From: CAVPKN01 sp963832835
GTDB lineage: Bacteria; Chlamydiota; Chlamydiia; Chlamydiales; JAAKFR01
Reading direction: 5' to 3'
DNA length: 64,000 bases
Assembly (NCBI GenBank): GCA_963832835.1
Contig: CAWHVD010000001.1
Span: forward strand, 2,108,001-2,172,000
Numbering within the stretch: position 1 is the first letter of the stretch; every line of letters starts with the position of its first letter. The notes beneath the pieces are model-generated. The model ran no database searches. It saw only the letters and a program-made list of their open reading frames with translations, and was not told where the DNA came from. The position numbers and the translations under genes were made by a program. This document shows, piece after piece, positions 16,776 through 26,662 of the stretch.

Positions 16776-19409
16776 TTAAAGAGGTAAGATGAGGGAGAAC
16801 TGAGCGCCGCCGGTGGGACGATTTTTGACGCGGATCGTGCCATGGTGGATGTCAGTGATGGCCTTAACGATAGCCAGTCCCAGGCCAAGTCCTGTGGAAA
16901 CCGTTCCTTGGACGCGATAGAACTTCTCAAAGACTAGGTCCAGATCTTCTTCAGGAATACCTCTTCCTTCATCCAATACAGATAGCATAAAGGCACCATT
17001 CAAAATCGTTGCTTCAATTATAACAGTCGATTGAGGCGGGGAATATTCGATGGCATTCCTCAAAAGATGATGGAGGAGTATATTCATCAATGAGGGATCA
17101 CAGGCTATAAGTGGAAGATTTGCCTCGATGTCGATTTTCAGATGATGGTCCTTGAGCACACTTTTGATTTCCTCATGGACTGCATGGATAATCGTGGCTA
17201 TATCCAGCATTTGTTTTTTGAAAGCGATGAATCCCCCACTTAGTTTAGCCATCGCTCGTGCGCTCTCAGCAACATGCAGCAAATTTTCTGATTTTTGTTC
17301 GATTTTGTTCATCAACGCAAAGAGCTTAACATTCTGAATCGCTTCTTCTTCATCCCTGCACTCTTTAAGAGAATCGTGGATAACCTTGAGAGGTCGGTAA
17401 AGCTCATCAGAGATCGACCAAAGCACTTTTGCATAGATCGTTTCGATCTGGCGAAAAAATTGGCTTGTCCTCTCTTTTTCTTCGGACCGTGAACGTTCTA
17501 GGAAATGGGCGAGCTGTTGGGATACAGTATAGAGGAAGTTTGCTTCTTCGGGTAAAAGATATTTGTCAACAAAAGGATGGAAAGCGAGTACCCCTACATT
17601 CTCTTTATAGCCTTTCAGGGGGATATAGAGATATTTTACAGAGGGGAGGGTTTTTGTGGACCATCCCGCTTCTTTACCTTGTTCCAAGACCCATCTAGCC
17701 ACAGCTTTTTCTTTTGTGTCGAGTGCTACAGCAGAGCCGCTTTCAAAAGTTAATTCTCCTTCAGGGTTGATGGAAATGATCTCACAGCTACCCTGCAAGA
17801 TTGCGCCCAATTTTTCTTTGACAGCTTTAAAGAGTTGCTCAGATGTCGGGGCTGCACTAATTTCCCTCACAATTTCATAAATCGCCTGTATCGAGCGCTC
17901 TTTTTTGACTAGAAGCTCTTGTCGTATTTTGACCCGGTTGGCCAAGATCCCTGCTAGTAGGGCTGTGAAGAAAAAGAGGAATATTCCCACCTTGGGCTTA
18001 GAAAACTCCTCTGAAACTATCAGTGGAACAAAATAGTAATGCCAGACCACTGCACAGAGCAGACCACAAAAAATGAGAGGGCCTCTCTTAAAAAAGAAGC
18101 TAAAAAGCAAAATGCTTAATATAAAAATACTTGCTACCACCTTGTAGCCCACATAGGGAAGAATCCACGCGTTCAATCCAGTGAGCAGCACGGTCCACAA
18201 AAAGATGTGTAAATAGGGAAGCACACTACCCCACTCTCTTTTTTTGAGTAGTTTTCTTTTAGGCACGGGAAAATAAGTTGAAGGACGAATGATGTGGACA
18301 TCGACATTGCAGACTTTAGAAAGCCGTTCTGCTAAAGAGCGTTTAAACACACCGAACAACTGTTGCCGAGTCGTTTTACCGAAGATGACCTGGGTAATGT
18401 TTTTTTGTTCTACAAGCCTGCGGATTCCCTCAACTACAACGGGATCTTGGGTAGTTACTACCTCGGCTCCCAATTCACGTGCGAGAGCCAAGTTTTTGGA
18501 AAGGGCTGTGTTCTCATCAGCGCTTAAAATACTTCCGTCATCGACATAAGCGACTACCCACGTCGCATGCAAGGCAAGAGCTAGACGGCGTGCGGAGCGT
18601 ATAAGCGGCTGCATAAAGGGATGAGGATTGATGGCTACAAGGAGTTTTTCTCGCGTTCTCCAGGATGTCTGTCGCTTGAGGGTGGCAAACATTTCATGCA
18701 ATTCAAGATCGACCATTTCGGCTGTAAAACGGAGTGCAAGCTCCCTCAGTCCCGTTAAACGATCCTCCTGAAAAAAGTTCTTAAGGGCAACTTCTCCAAG
18801 GTCACCGGTATAGACCTTCCCCTCTCTGAGCCTTTGGAGCAATTCGGCCGGAGGGATATCGACCAGTTCAATATCGGCGGCCCTTTCGATGACATGATCA
18901 GGAACTGTCTCCCCAATCTTGATCCCTACAATCCCTTCTACAATATCTTTGTAGCTCTCTACGTGTTGGATGTTAATTGTAGTGAAAACGTCAATACCCG
19001 CTTCTAGAATTTCAACCACATCCTGCCAACGTTTGACATGCTTGGATCCTGGAACATTGGTGTGGGCAAGTTCATCGATCAAAACCAGTTGTGGATGTAA
19101 TTTGATAACCTCATCGAGATTCAAATCACAAAACGTTTTTTCCTTATAAACAATTTCTTTCAGAGGAATACGCTTTAAAGGCCCTAGTAGCCTTGCCGTT
19201 TCAGATCTGCCATGTGTTTCCACGTTGCCGACAATGACATCAAACCCTTCTTCCATTTTCTTCTGGGCTGCCTCTAACATCGTGTACGTTTTACCCACGC
19301 CCGCCGCCATGCCCAAAAAGATCTTCAAACGTCCCTTGCCCCTTTTATGCTCATTGGACTGGATCATTTTGAGCAATTCTTCAGGATCTGGCCTTACATC
19401 TTCAGTCAT
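16776..19409 (-). CDS. kdpD: KdpD-type sensor kinase with altered H-box
   Basis: 877 residues. Domains: KdpD N-terminal domain with Walker A GMAAGVGKTYTML (about 33-45) and ELAHTNVPGSKHVKRWQDV; a universal-stress-like domain (about 250-375); four membrane segments (DUF4118, about 400-500); a GAF-like region; a dimerisation region; and an ATPase domain with NAIEYSPP, DEGRGIPEED and GLGLGLAIV. The phospho-acceptor motif normally reading SHDLRTPL is SDELYRPL here, so the His is replaced by Asp668. No kdpE regulator is adjacent: the gene is followed by the convergent RND pump. The start overlaps kdpC by ATGA. It may act through the N-terminal domain as a c-di-AMP or K+ sensor without phosphotransfer. 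Confidence 0.9.
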   Translation of the reverse strand: MTEDVRPDPEELLKMIQSNEHKRGKGRLKIFLGMAAGVGKTYTMLEAAQKKMEEGFDVIVGNVETHGRSETARLLGPLKRIPLKEIVYKEKTFCDLNLDEVIKLHPQLVLIDELAHTNVPGSKHVKRWQDVVEILEAGIDVFTTINIQHVESYKDIVEGIVGIKIGETVPDHVIERAADIELVDIPPAELLQRLREGKVYTGDLGEVALKNFFQEDRLTGLRELALRFTAEMVDLELHEMFATLKRQTSWRTREKLLVAINPHPFMQPLIRSARRLALALHATWVVAYVDDGSILSADENTALSKNLALARELGAEVVTTQDPVVVEGIRRLVEQKNITQVIFGKTTRQQLFGVFKRSLAERLSKVCNVDVHIIRPSTYFPVPKRKLLKKREWGSVLPYLHIFLWTVLLTGLNAWILPYVGYKVVASIFILSILLFSFFFKRGPLIFCGLLCAVVWHYYFVPLIVSEEFSKPKVGIFLFFFTALLAGILANRVKIRQELLVKKERSIQAIYEIVREISAAPTSEQLFKAVKEKLGAILQGSCEIISINPEGELTFESGSAVALDTKEKAVARWVLEQGKEAGWSTKTLPSVKYLYIPLKGYKENVGVLAFHPFVDKYLLPEEANFLYTVSQQLAHFLERSRSEEKERTSQFFRQIETIYAKVLWSISDELYRPLKVIHDSLKECRDEEEAIQNVKLFALMNKIEQKSENLLHVAESARAMAKLSGGFIAFKKQMLDIATIIHAVHEEIKSVLKDHHLKIDIEANLPLIACDPSLMNILLHHLLRNAIEYSPPQSTVIIEATILNGAFMLSVLDEGRGIPEEDLDLVFEKFYRVQGTVSTGLGLGLAIVKAITDIHHGTIRVKNRPTGGAQFSLILPL

Positions 19410-19957
19410 AATTTTCCTGCTTCCATTTGATCAAGTGCAATATTTAATTGAAGGACATTGACATGTGGGACACCCAAGAAATGGAAGTGAGGCTTAATCG
19501 TATACGACTCTATAAGCCTTTCTAGCTCCTCAGATGTTACTGCACGAGCCTGGGCAATCCTGCCTACCTGAAAGAAAGCCGATTCTGGTGTAATATGAGG
19601 ATCAATTCCACTTGCCGAGGCAAATAAAAGATCGCTGGGCACTTCCTTGCCAAAAACTTCTAACGCATTTTTTCTTGCTTCGACAAGCTGTTTGAGATGT
19701 GCACTTGTGGGGCCCAAATTACTGCCATGGGCAGGTAATGCGCTATAATCACTAGCTGAGGGCCTAGGCCAAAAATACCGTGAACTAGAAAATTTCTGAC
19801 CTATTAGCTCTGATCCCACAAGTTCTCCTTTAAGAACGATCCTGCTGCCACGGGCTTTTTGAGGCATCGTCACCTGAGCGACTGTGGTTAGAACCAAGGG
19901 ATAAAGGATACCTGTTAAAATCACCATCCACACTAACATTTTGATAGGTTGCATCAT
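19406..19957 (-). CDS. kdpC: Potassium-transporting ATPase subunit KdpC
   Basis: One N-terminal membrane segment (MLVWMVILTGILYPLVLTTV) is followed by the conserved SRYFWPRPSASDYSALP and SGSNLGP-type region (HGSNLGPTS), then ASASGIDPHITPESAFFQVGRIA and HFLGVPHVNVLQLN. KdpC stabilises the KdpA-KdpB interaction and raises ATP affinity. I place the start at 19957, where ATG overlaps the kdpB stop as ATGA; a longer frame from 19987 is less likely. Confidence 0.93.
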   Translation of the reverse strand: MMQPIKMLVWMVILTGILYPLVLTTVAQVTMPQKARGSRIVLKGELVGSELIGQKFSSSRYFWPRPSASDYSALPAHGSNLGPTSAHLKQLVEARKNALEVFGKEVPSDLLFASASGIDPHITPESAFFQVGRIAQARAVTSEELERLIESYTIKPHFHFLGVPHVNVLQLNIALDQMEAGKL

Positions 19958-22029
19958 GATGTGATCCCCAAAAAGAGAATGACCCAATCGACGATTTTAA
20001 TGCCCACAAAAGGGACAATGAGCCCCCCCACACCATAAATAAGAGCATTGCGCACAAGCAAATCTTGAGCGGGTCTGGCGTAATAGCTGACCCCTCTTAG
20101 CGCCAAAGGAATAAGGGCAATGATAATCAATGCATTAAAGATCACAGCACTCAAGATTGCGCTTTGAGGCGAGCTCAAATGCATTACGTTCAAAAATGAG
20201 AGAGGTCCCCAAACTTCCCCCTCACGTAGGTAAAGCGTACCAAAAATAGCAGGTATGATGGCAAAATACTTGGCGACATCATTTGCAATGCTGAATGTCG
20301 TCAAAGCTCCGCGGGTCATGAGCATTTGCTTACCGATTTCAACGATTTCAATCAATTTTGTGGGATTGCTGTCCAAATCAACCATATTGCCCGCTTCACG
20401 AGACGCTTGTGTTCCTGTGTTCATTGCGACTCCTACATCGGCCTGGGCAAGAGCAGGTGCATCATTAGTGCCATCACCTGCCATCGCGACCATATGCCCA
20501 AGTTGCTGCTCGTATTTGATGTGAGCTAATTTCATTTCAGGTGTCGCTTGAGCAATGAAGTCATCCACGCCAGCTTCGGCGGCAATGGCGGCAGCTGTTA
20601 AAGGGTTATCTCCCGTCACCATCACCGTCCGAATTCCCATTTTTCGAAGCTGTTCAAATCGGGTTTGAATCCCTCCTTTCACAACATCTTTTAAGTAGAT
20701 GACACCGAGAATTAAATTCCCATCGCTCACCAGAAGAGGAGTCCCTCCCTCCTTGCTTATTGCCTCAATCTCTTTGTTTAAGACACTTGGCAAAAAGCTT
20801 CCCTGCTTCTCGATATGTGCAATAATGGCTTCCACACAGCCCTTACGGACAGTCCTGACTGTCTTGCCTTGGGAGTCCAGCACATCGACTCCACTCATAC
20901 GTGTCTGTGTTGAAAAGGGGATGAATCTGAGTTGCCCCATATCAACATCTTCTGCACGGAGACCAAATTGATTTTTGGCCAAAATGACAATAGACCTCCC
21001 TTCGGGAGTTTCATCTGAAAGTGAGGCCATCTGTGCAACTCTAGCAAGCTCCTTTTCAGAAACTCCTGCGACCGGAGTAAAATGAACCGCCATCCGGTTT
21101 CCCAATGTGATTGTACCCGTTTTATCCAACAGGAGAATATCGACATCTCCTGCCGCTTCGATACTCCGTCCGCTTTTGGCAATCACATTCCTTCTGATCA
21201 ATCGATCCATGCCCGAAATCCCAATGGCATTCAGCAATGCGCTGATCGTTGTGGGAATCAAACAGACCAAAAGAGCGATTAAAATGGGGATCGTCACCTT
21301 TTCAGAAAGGGCTTGGCTAGCTGCGCGTGCACTATAAACTGCAAAGAGCTTTAAGGAAGAGACAGTCAGTAAAAAAACGATGGTGAGTGCAGCCAAGACA
21401 ATGTTTAGCGCAATTTCATTCGGTGTTTTTTGTCTTTTAGCTCCCTCTATCAGTAGGATAATTCGATCTAAAAAGGTATTCCCAATCCCCGATGTGACCA
21501 GAATTTTCATACTGTCACAAATCACCTTTGTGCCAGCTGTGACTGCACTTCTATCCCCTCCACTTTCGCGGATTACAGGAGCCGATTCTCCAGTAATTGC
21601 CGATTCATCCACCGTTGCAATCCCTTCAATCACCTCTCCATCTGCAGGAATGATGTCACCGGCTGTACATACAACCACCATACCCTTTTCCAGTAGTGAA
21701 GCCGGAAGAATGCTCGTATTCCCCTCGTGAAGCACTCGGGCCTGCACTTCCACCTGCATTTTCCTAAGAGAGGTGGCTTGGGCTTTTCCTCTGCTTTCTG
21801 CAACATTTTGGGCAAAACTTGCGAAGAAAACTGTAAACCACATCCACAGAGCTATTTGGACATTGAACCAGGAAACGGAACGGTAAATGATTTCATCGAT
21901 GACATAGCCTGTTGAGAAAATAGCCCCCAAATAAACGACAAACATCACCGGATTTTTAAACTGTGTTTGGGGCTTGAGAGAAAAAAATGTATTTTTAGCA
22001 CTATCTACAAGGATAGATCTGTCCATCAA
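19954..22029 (-). CDS. kdpB: Potassium-transporting P-type ATPase subunit KdpB
   Basis: 691 residues, normal for KdpB. P-type ATPase motifs are present: ITGESAPV, the phosphorylated DKTGTITLGNR, MVTGDNPLTAAAIAAEAGVDDF, and GDGTNDAPALAQADVGVAMN. It hydrolyses ATP to drive K+ uptake by KdpA in the inner membrane. The gene overlaps kdpA by four bases and kdpC by four bases, indicating one operon. Confidence 0.97.
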   Translation of the reverse strand: MMDRSILVDSAKNTFFSLKPQTQFKNPVMFVVYLGAIFSTGYVIDEIIYRSVSWFNVQIALWMWFTVFFASFAQNVAESRGKAQATSLRKMQVEVQARVLHEGNTSILPASLLEKGMVVVCTAGDIIPADGEVIEGIATVDESAITGESAPVIRESGGDRSAVTAGTKVICDSMKILVTSGIGNTFLDRIILLIEGAKRQKTPNEIALNIVLAALTIVFLLTVSSLKLFAVYSARAASQALSEKVTIPILIALLVCLIPTTISALLNAIGISGMDRLIRRNVIAKSGRSIEAAGDVDILLLDKTGTITLGNRMAVHFTPVAGVSEKELARVAQMASLSDETPEGRSIVILAKNQFGLRAEDVDMGQLRFIPFSTQTRMSGVDVLDSQGKTVRTVRKGCVEAIIAHIEKQGSFLPSVLNKEIEAISKEGGTPLLVSDGNLILGVIYLKDVVKGGIQTRFEQLRKMGIRTVMVTGDNPLTAAAIAAEAGVDDFIAQATPEMKLAHIKYEQQLGHMVAMAGDGTNDAPALAQADVGVAMNTGTQASREAGNMVDLDSNPTKLIEIVEIGKQMLMTRGALTTFSIANDVAKYFAIIPAIFGTLYLREGEVWGPLSFLNVMHLSSPQSAILSAVIFNALIIIALIPLALRGVSYYARPAQDLLVRNALIYGVGGLIVPFVGIKIVDWVILFLGITS

Positions 22030-23684
22030 AATGCCTGCCCCTTCATCATCACTAATTGCTCAACGAGGGGGCCTAAGCACAAAGCCGGAAAAAAGGTGAG
22101 GGCTCCCACAATCAAAATAACTCCCAAAAGAAGAAAGAGGAATAAGTAACTGCTTGTCGAAAAAAAACCTTTGGTTTCACGAAGAGTCTTTTTTTGTACT
22201 AAAGACCCTGCGATCGCAAGGCTAGGTACCACAATGGAAAGACGCCCCAAACACATGCACAGAGTGAGCGCTTTATTGAAAAATGGGCTGCCTATTTCGA
22301 GCCCAGCAAATGCGCTCCCATTATTGCCCGCTGCAGAGGCAAACGCATATAAGATTTCGGAAAGGCCATGGGGTCCTTTGTTCCCAATCGAGCTAAGTGC
22401 TGGAGGAAAAATGCTTGCTAACCCGGAGCCAATTAAAATCAGGGCAGCTGGCAACAAGAGGGCGACACAGACCCATTGCATCTCTCGCTTCTCGATTTTT
22501 TTACCCATGTATTCAGGCGTCCGCCCCACCATCAAGCCCGCTATAAAGATCGTTAACAATACAAACATGAGCATGGTACATAAGCCAACCCCCACCCCGC
22601 CAAAGAGTAATTCACCAATTAGGATGTTAAATAGAGCAATCCCACCGGCTAAAGGTGAAAGACTATCGAGCATTCCATTGACCGATCCATTGGATGTCGC
22701 AGTTGTCAATGTCGACCACAATACCGTTTGGCAAACACCAAACCGCACCTCTTTTCCCTCCATGAGCGGTTGTGCTTGAAAAAGAGGGTTTACCATCTGT
22801 TCTGAATAGAATGCTACTGCACTGCCAGCCCCCCATAGGATAGCCATCGCGAGCAGAAGGAGCCACCCATGCCTTCGCTCCCCTATCATCGTTCCATACA
22901 TAAAGGTTAAAGATGCTGGAATCAAAATGATTGCAAGGGATTCTAAAAAGTTGCTTACTGCATTGGGATTTTCAAAAGGATGAGCACTATTGGTTCCAAA
23001 AAATCCCCCTCCGTTAGTTCCCAGTTGTTTGATGGCTACTTGGGAGGCGACCGGGCCCATAGGAATTGTTTGAACCTCATTTTCCAGAGTCATCGCTTTT
23101 AGGTAAGGAGCAAAGGATTGGATCGCCCCTTGGCTGATCAGCGCAAAGCCTAAAACCACCGCTAAGGGCAAGAGTAAATAGACCACCGTTCTAACCAGAT
23201 CGGCCCAAAAGTTGCCGATTGTTTCAGATGATTTACGAGATATCCCTCGGATAAGAGCGATCAGAGTTGCATTACCAGTTGCAGCACTTAAAAAATTTTG
23301 GACCGTTAGCCCACTCATTTGTGTGAGATAACTCATGGTTACCTCACCGGAATAAGCTTGCAGGTCAGTGTTTGTTGTGAAGCTCATAGCAGTATTGATT
23401 GCTAAATGCCAAGGGACTGCAGGCAACCCTTCTGGATTCAAAGGGAGAAGGTGCTGGAAGCGCTGAATCAGAAACAGGAAAGCCCAACCCAACAAATTGA
23501 AAATGAGCAGAGTTTTGGTATATTTTTTCCAACCCATCTCTTCACGAGGATTTACGCCCGCAATTTTATAGGTCATGTTTTCTAACGGGAATAACAACCG
23601 GTGTAAAAAAGTCACCTCTCCACGAAAAACTTTGACCATGTAACTACCGAGGAGAGGAATCAGCCCCAGAAGCACGACAAGCAA
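22026..23684 (-). CDS. kdpA: Potassium-transporting ATPase subunit KdpA
   Basis: About 552 residues from a TTG. Many membrane segments are visible, with selectivity-filter loops such as NTAMSFTTNTDLQAYSGE, GTNGGGFFGTNSAHPFENP and SAAGNNGSAFAGL. This is the K+-selective channel-like subunit. Family members carry a few more N-terminal residues: the open frame continues upstream (IQIVL) without an ATG, so the real start may be an unusual codon just after kdpF. Confidence 0.95.
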   Translation of the reverse strand: MLVVLLGLIPLLGSYMVKVFRGEVTFLHRLLFPLENMTYKIAGVNPREEMGWKKYTKTLLIFNLLGWAFLFLIQRFQHLLPLNPEGLPAVPWHLAINTAMSFTTNTDLQAYSGEVTMSYLTQMSGLTVQNFLSAATGNATLIALIRGISRKSSETIGNFWADLVRTVVYLLLPLAVVLGFALISQGAIQSFAPYLKAMTLENEVQTIPMGPVASQVAIKQLGTNGGGFFGTNSAHPFENPNAVSNFLESLAIILIPASLTFMYGTMIGERRHGWLLLLAMAILWGAGSAVAFYSEQMVNPLFQAQPLMEGKEVRFGVCQTVLWSTLTTATSNGSVNGMLDSLSPLAGGIALFNILIGELLFGGVGVGLCTMLMFVLLTIFIAGLMVGRTPEYMGKKIEKREMQWVCVALLLPAALILIGSGLASIFPPALSSIGNKGPHGLSEILYAFASAAGNNGSAFAGLEIGSPFFNKALTLCMCLGRLSIVVPSLAIAGSLVQKKTLRETKGFFSTSSYLFLFLLLGVILIVGALTFFPALCLGPLVEQLVMMKGQAF

Positions 23685-23703
23685 CAGAACGATTTGTATA
23701 CAC

Positions 23704-23793
23704 TCAAAATTTTTCAGGATAAATCACCGCGTACGCTAAGTAGACTAACAACCCCACCACAAGAATGCCTGCAAAAATAAAATCGAGACCCAT
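23704..23793 (-). CDS. kdpF: KdpF small membrane subunit
   Basis: A 29-codon frame, MGLDFIFAGILVVGLLVYLA then YAVIYPEKF, sits at the head of the kdp operon. One membrane helix followed by a Y-x-P-E-x-F ending is the KdpF pattern (E. coli KdpF ends similarly). It stabilises the KdpABC complex. It is easy to miss because of its length. Confidence 0.88.
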   Translation of the reverse strand: MGLDFIFAGILVVGLLVYLAYAVIYPEKF

Positions 23794-23968
23794 CGATTTG
23801 TATATGCGCTCTTTCCCAATACTTTTCAAAAAATATTTTATCTAAAAAATACCAAGCTCACCCTCATGGGCAACAAGTTGCTTCGTACTTCCCTTAATCA
23901 AATAATTGATTTTTAACCAAACTTAATTAACCAAATGGTAATAATTTTACTATTTTTTTACTATTTTA

Positions 23969-24913
23969 TTGATTAATAAAGAAAACTGCGTTACAATTAA
24001 CATATTAATTACAAAAAAAATTGGCAAAAGTTTGATTTCTACTATTTCAAACACTAATTGTTTTGGGTGCTTTAGAAAGCTAAATCCCTTGTCTTTAAAA
24101 TCATCAATTCTATGCACGGCAATTGAATGTGTTGCTTTGGCTGCTTTGGGAGGATGGATAGGGTTTTATTTTCATCCTCACTATACTTCTTATATAGGTA
24201 TTGGAATTTTATCTGGTTCTATTATTCTAAATAATAGTTTATTTCTTTTTATCAATCGTCAGAATATATTTTTTGGAGGCTATCCTCTTCAAAAACAATT
24301 AGAGGTCGATAAAAATAAATATGGAGCCGAAATTATTGGATTACAAATCGATAATAAAACATGCTATTTTTACGGAGCTTTTATTAACCCGTTACATGTG
24401 GAATGGCAAAAAAATCCAGCCGGTTTAAGCTTTGAAGATAGTATTGGTGAAAAAATTTTTCAAGAAGAAAATTTTAAAAAAAAACTTATGAATAATGAAT
24501 TGCGTATATTGACTTCTGAGGAAAGAGAAAGGGTTTGTGTGCATTTTGAGGAGGGTAGATTATTGCAGATTGGGCTTGATAATGCCAATGACTTAAATTC
24601 AGTAATTCCTAAAGGCGAATATATTTTTGTTTTACAAAAGATAAATGATAAAAAGCAATTATACCTAGCAAAAAAGGAGCTCACTACTAAAGGAAGGATT
24701 CAACATTCCAGTTTTTTTCATTCTTTATCAGTGAAGAGCGCAGGTATGATTACAATTGATGATAATGGTCGCATATCTAAATTAGTCATGCATAGCGGGC
24801 ATTTTTTACCAACCAATGAAAATATCCCAATTATTCAAAAATTTATAAGTAACAAAATTCCAAAAGACCGCTTAAATTTTGACATCTCAATGCCTGCAGG
24901 CTATATAGTGTAA
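23969..24913 (+). CDS. Uncharacterised membrane protein with possible IQM-like C-terminus
   Basis: 314 residues from a TTG; no strong ribosome binding site, so the start is uncertain. Two membrane helices lie near residues 45-90 (CVALAALGGWIGFYF and IGIGILSGSIILNNSLFLFI). The soluble part ends with GRIQHSSFFHSLSVKSAGMI and VMHSGHFLPTNENI. The pairing of HSSF, an AG-I strand and HSGH-x-PT recalls the C-terminal domain of plant IQM calmodulin-binding proteins and some bacterial effectors. The gene is distinctly A+T-rich compared with its neighbours, which suggests transfer. The divergent kdp operon lies upstream. Confidence 0.5.
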   Translation: MINKENCVTINILITKKIGKSLISTISNTNCFGCFRKLNPLSLKSSILCTAIECVALAALGGWIGFYFHPHYTSYIGIGILSGSIILNNSLFLFINRQNIFFGGYPLQKQLEVDKNKYGAEIIGLQIDNKTCYFYGAFINPLHVEWQKNPAGLSFEDSIGEKIFQEENFKKKLMNNELRILTSEERERVCVHFEEGRLLQIGLDNANDLNSVIPKGEYIFVLQKINDKKQLYLAKKELTTKGRIQHSSFFHSLSVKSAGMITIDDNGRISKLVMHSGHFLPTNENIPIIQKFISNKIPKDRLNFDISMPAGYIV

Positions 24914-25068
24914 AGGAAACTGATAATCCTACCCCCCCCCGATGACAATGCCATCCATGTGCCGCCCGTAGTAGCTACGCTGCCAATAATCAGCAAACCC
25001 AAAAAAACAATACTTATCGTCAAAATATTGTTTTAAATATTGGAGCTCCTAACTAGGATTCCGCAAAT

Positions 25069-26478
25069 ATGCGTATTGTGTTTTGTAGCGTCGCGCTGCT
25101 AATTTGTGCAGGCTGTAACCTAGAGCCCCGCTACCACACGCCCTACATGGAAATGCCCTGTACATGGCGTATTGACAGTGACCTAAGCTCAACATGCTGC
25201 AATGCCAGGTGGTGGCAAGAGCTAGATGATCCTGTTCTCAATGCTCTGGTGCTGGAAGCCCTTGCTAATAACTATGATTTGAAGGTTGCGGTCGCACGCG
25301 TATGTGAATTTTTTGCTCGCTACCAAGTCGTTAGCTCTCAATTATGGCCTCAAATCTCACTTGGCGGTACAGCGCTGAAAGAGAAAATTCCGCAGAGGAC
25401 AGTTTTTGCTCCAGAGGGATTCAACCCGATTACACCGTTTTATGCTTATGAATTCTCTTTGGCCTACGAGATTGACTTTTGGGGTAAAATTCGTAGCCAA
25501 GCCCACACAGCTTATGCTGAGGCCCTTGCCTCGATTGAGAATAGAAGAACTGTCGTTTTAACTATAGTGGGAGCAGTGTCGCAAGCATATGTACAGCTAC
25601 GCGAGTTAGATCAAGAACTTGAAATCGCAGAGGCCACCCTTGCCGAGAGAAAAGAATACCTGCGACTGGCCACTCTCCGTTTTCAAGGGGGGCTGACCTC
25701 CGAAATTGAAGTGGTGCAAGCGGCCGCCGTTTACGACGAGACGCTCGCAAACGTCACTTTTCTCCAAGAACTGATTCCTCAACAAGAAAATCTCATCAGT
25801 GTTCTGGTAGGCTCCAACCCCACATGTATTCTACGCGGCAGCACCCTATCTGCCATGAAGCCTCCCCCGGATGTGCCTACCGGTCTACCTTCCGAACTTC
25901 TTTTGCGTAGACCCGATATCCGTGCGGCTGAAGACCACCTGGTCGCTGCCAATGCAGAAATCGGAGCCGCGAGAGCCGCCTTTTTTCCCGATATCTCTCT
26001 GACAGGACTTTTCGGAGGCGAAAGTTTTGAGCTCAAAACACTGTTCTCAACCGCCTCGCGTGCTTGGCACATTGGGGCTACTTTCCTGCAGCCTATTTTC
26101 ACAGGGGGCAAGTTAACAGGCGAGCTCAAAATTGCCTGGGCCAAGAAGCAAGAAGCGCTATATGCCTATGCTCAAACTGTCTTAAACGCTTTCAAAGAAG
26201 TAGAAGATGCACTCATTGCCTACCAGCAACAAAGTCAATTAATCAAAGTCCAAGAAGACAAGGTGGCACAGACGCGCACATATCTCCATCTATCATGGCT
26301 ACGCTATTACAACGGCCAAACAGATTACCTGACGGTACTCGATGCTGAGCGCGAATTGTACGCCACACTCATCGATCTCACAAGGGCTCAGGGCAACACC
26401 TTAATTGCATTCATCGATCTCTATAAAGCACTAGGAGGCGGCTGGGTCATTGACGCCGATTGCTGTCTCCGTCCTTAA
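25069..26478 (+). CDS. NodT/OprM-type outer membrane efflux lipoprotein
   Basis: 469 residues. Signal peptide with lipobox (LLICAGC), then the family's NLEPRYHTP start, WWQELDDPVLNALVLEAL, LRRPDIRAAEDHLVAANAEI and ADIS-like FFPDISLTG, with two copies of the OEP domain. It forms the trimeric outer membrane channel of tripartite pumps. No adaptor or pump is adjacent, so it most likely serves the RND pair at 12294-16653, from which it is separated by kdp. Confidence 0.92.
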   Translation: MRIVFCSVALLICAGCNLEPRYHTPYMEMPCTWRIDSDLSSTCCNARWWQELDDPVLNALVLEALANNYDLKVAVARVCEFFARYQVVSSQLWPQISLGGTALKEKIPQRTVFAPEGFNPITPFYAYEFSLAYEIDFWGKIRSQAHTAYAEALASIENRRTVVLTIVGAVSQAYVQLRELDQELEIAEATLAERKEYLRLATLRFQGGLTSEIEVVQAAAVYDETLANVTFLQELIPQQENLISVLVGSNPTCILRGSTLSAMKPPPDVPTGLPSELLLRRPDIRAAEDHLVAANAEIGAARAAFFPDISLTGLFGGESFELKTLFSTASRAWHIGATFLQPIFTGGKLTGELKIAWAKKQEALYAYAQTVLNAFKEVEDALIAYQQQSQLIKVQEDKVAQTRTYLHLSWLRYYNGQTDYLTVLDAERELYATLIDLTRAQGNTLIAFIDLYKALGGGWVIDADCCLRP

Positions 26479-26483
26479 CTCGA

Positions 26484-26652
26484 CTTTGTACATTTTTGGG
26501 GCCGCCTGTTTCGCCTATTTACTCTCAGACGTTTACCTTCGGCAAACTGGACGATTTATTTAAACAGGAAGGGGTTTTTAACCCCTTCCTATTCAACTAA
26601 ACGTCCCTGAGAGCAAATATCTCGAGGCCTTCGGTCCCAAAAATGTACAAAG
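26484..26652. repeat. Palindromic element between convergent genes, third MITE-like family
   Basis: Ends are CTTTGTACATTTTTGGGGCCG and its near-complement at 26632-26652. Inner arms match as well (CTCTCAGACGTTTA with TAAACGTCCCTGAGAG) and the centre is a perfect hairpin, AGGAAGGGGTT/AACCCCTTCCT. The whole 169 bases folds on itself. It lies between the stops of two converging genes and could act as a bidirectional terminator. Confidence 0.8.
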
Positions 26653-26662
26653 CCGAGCTTAA

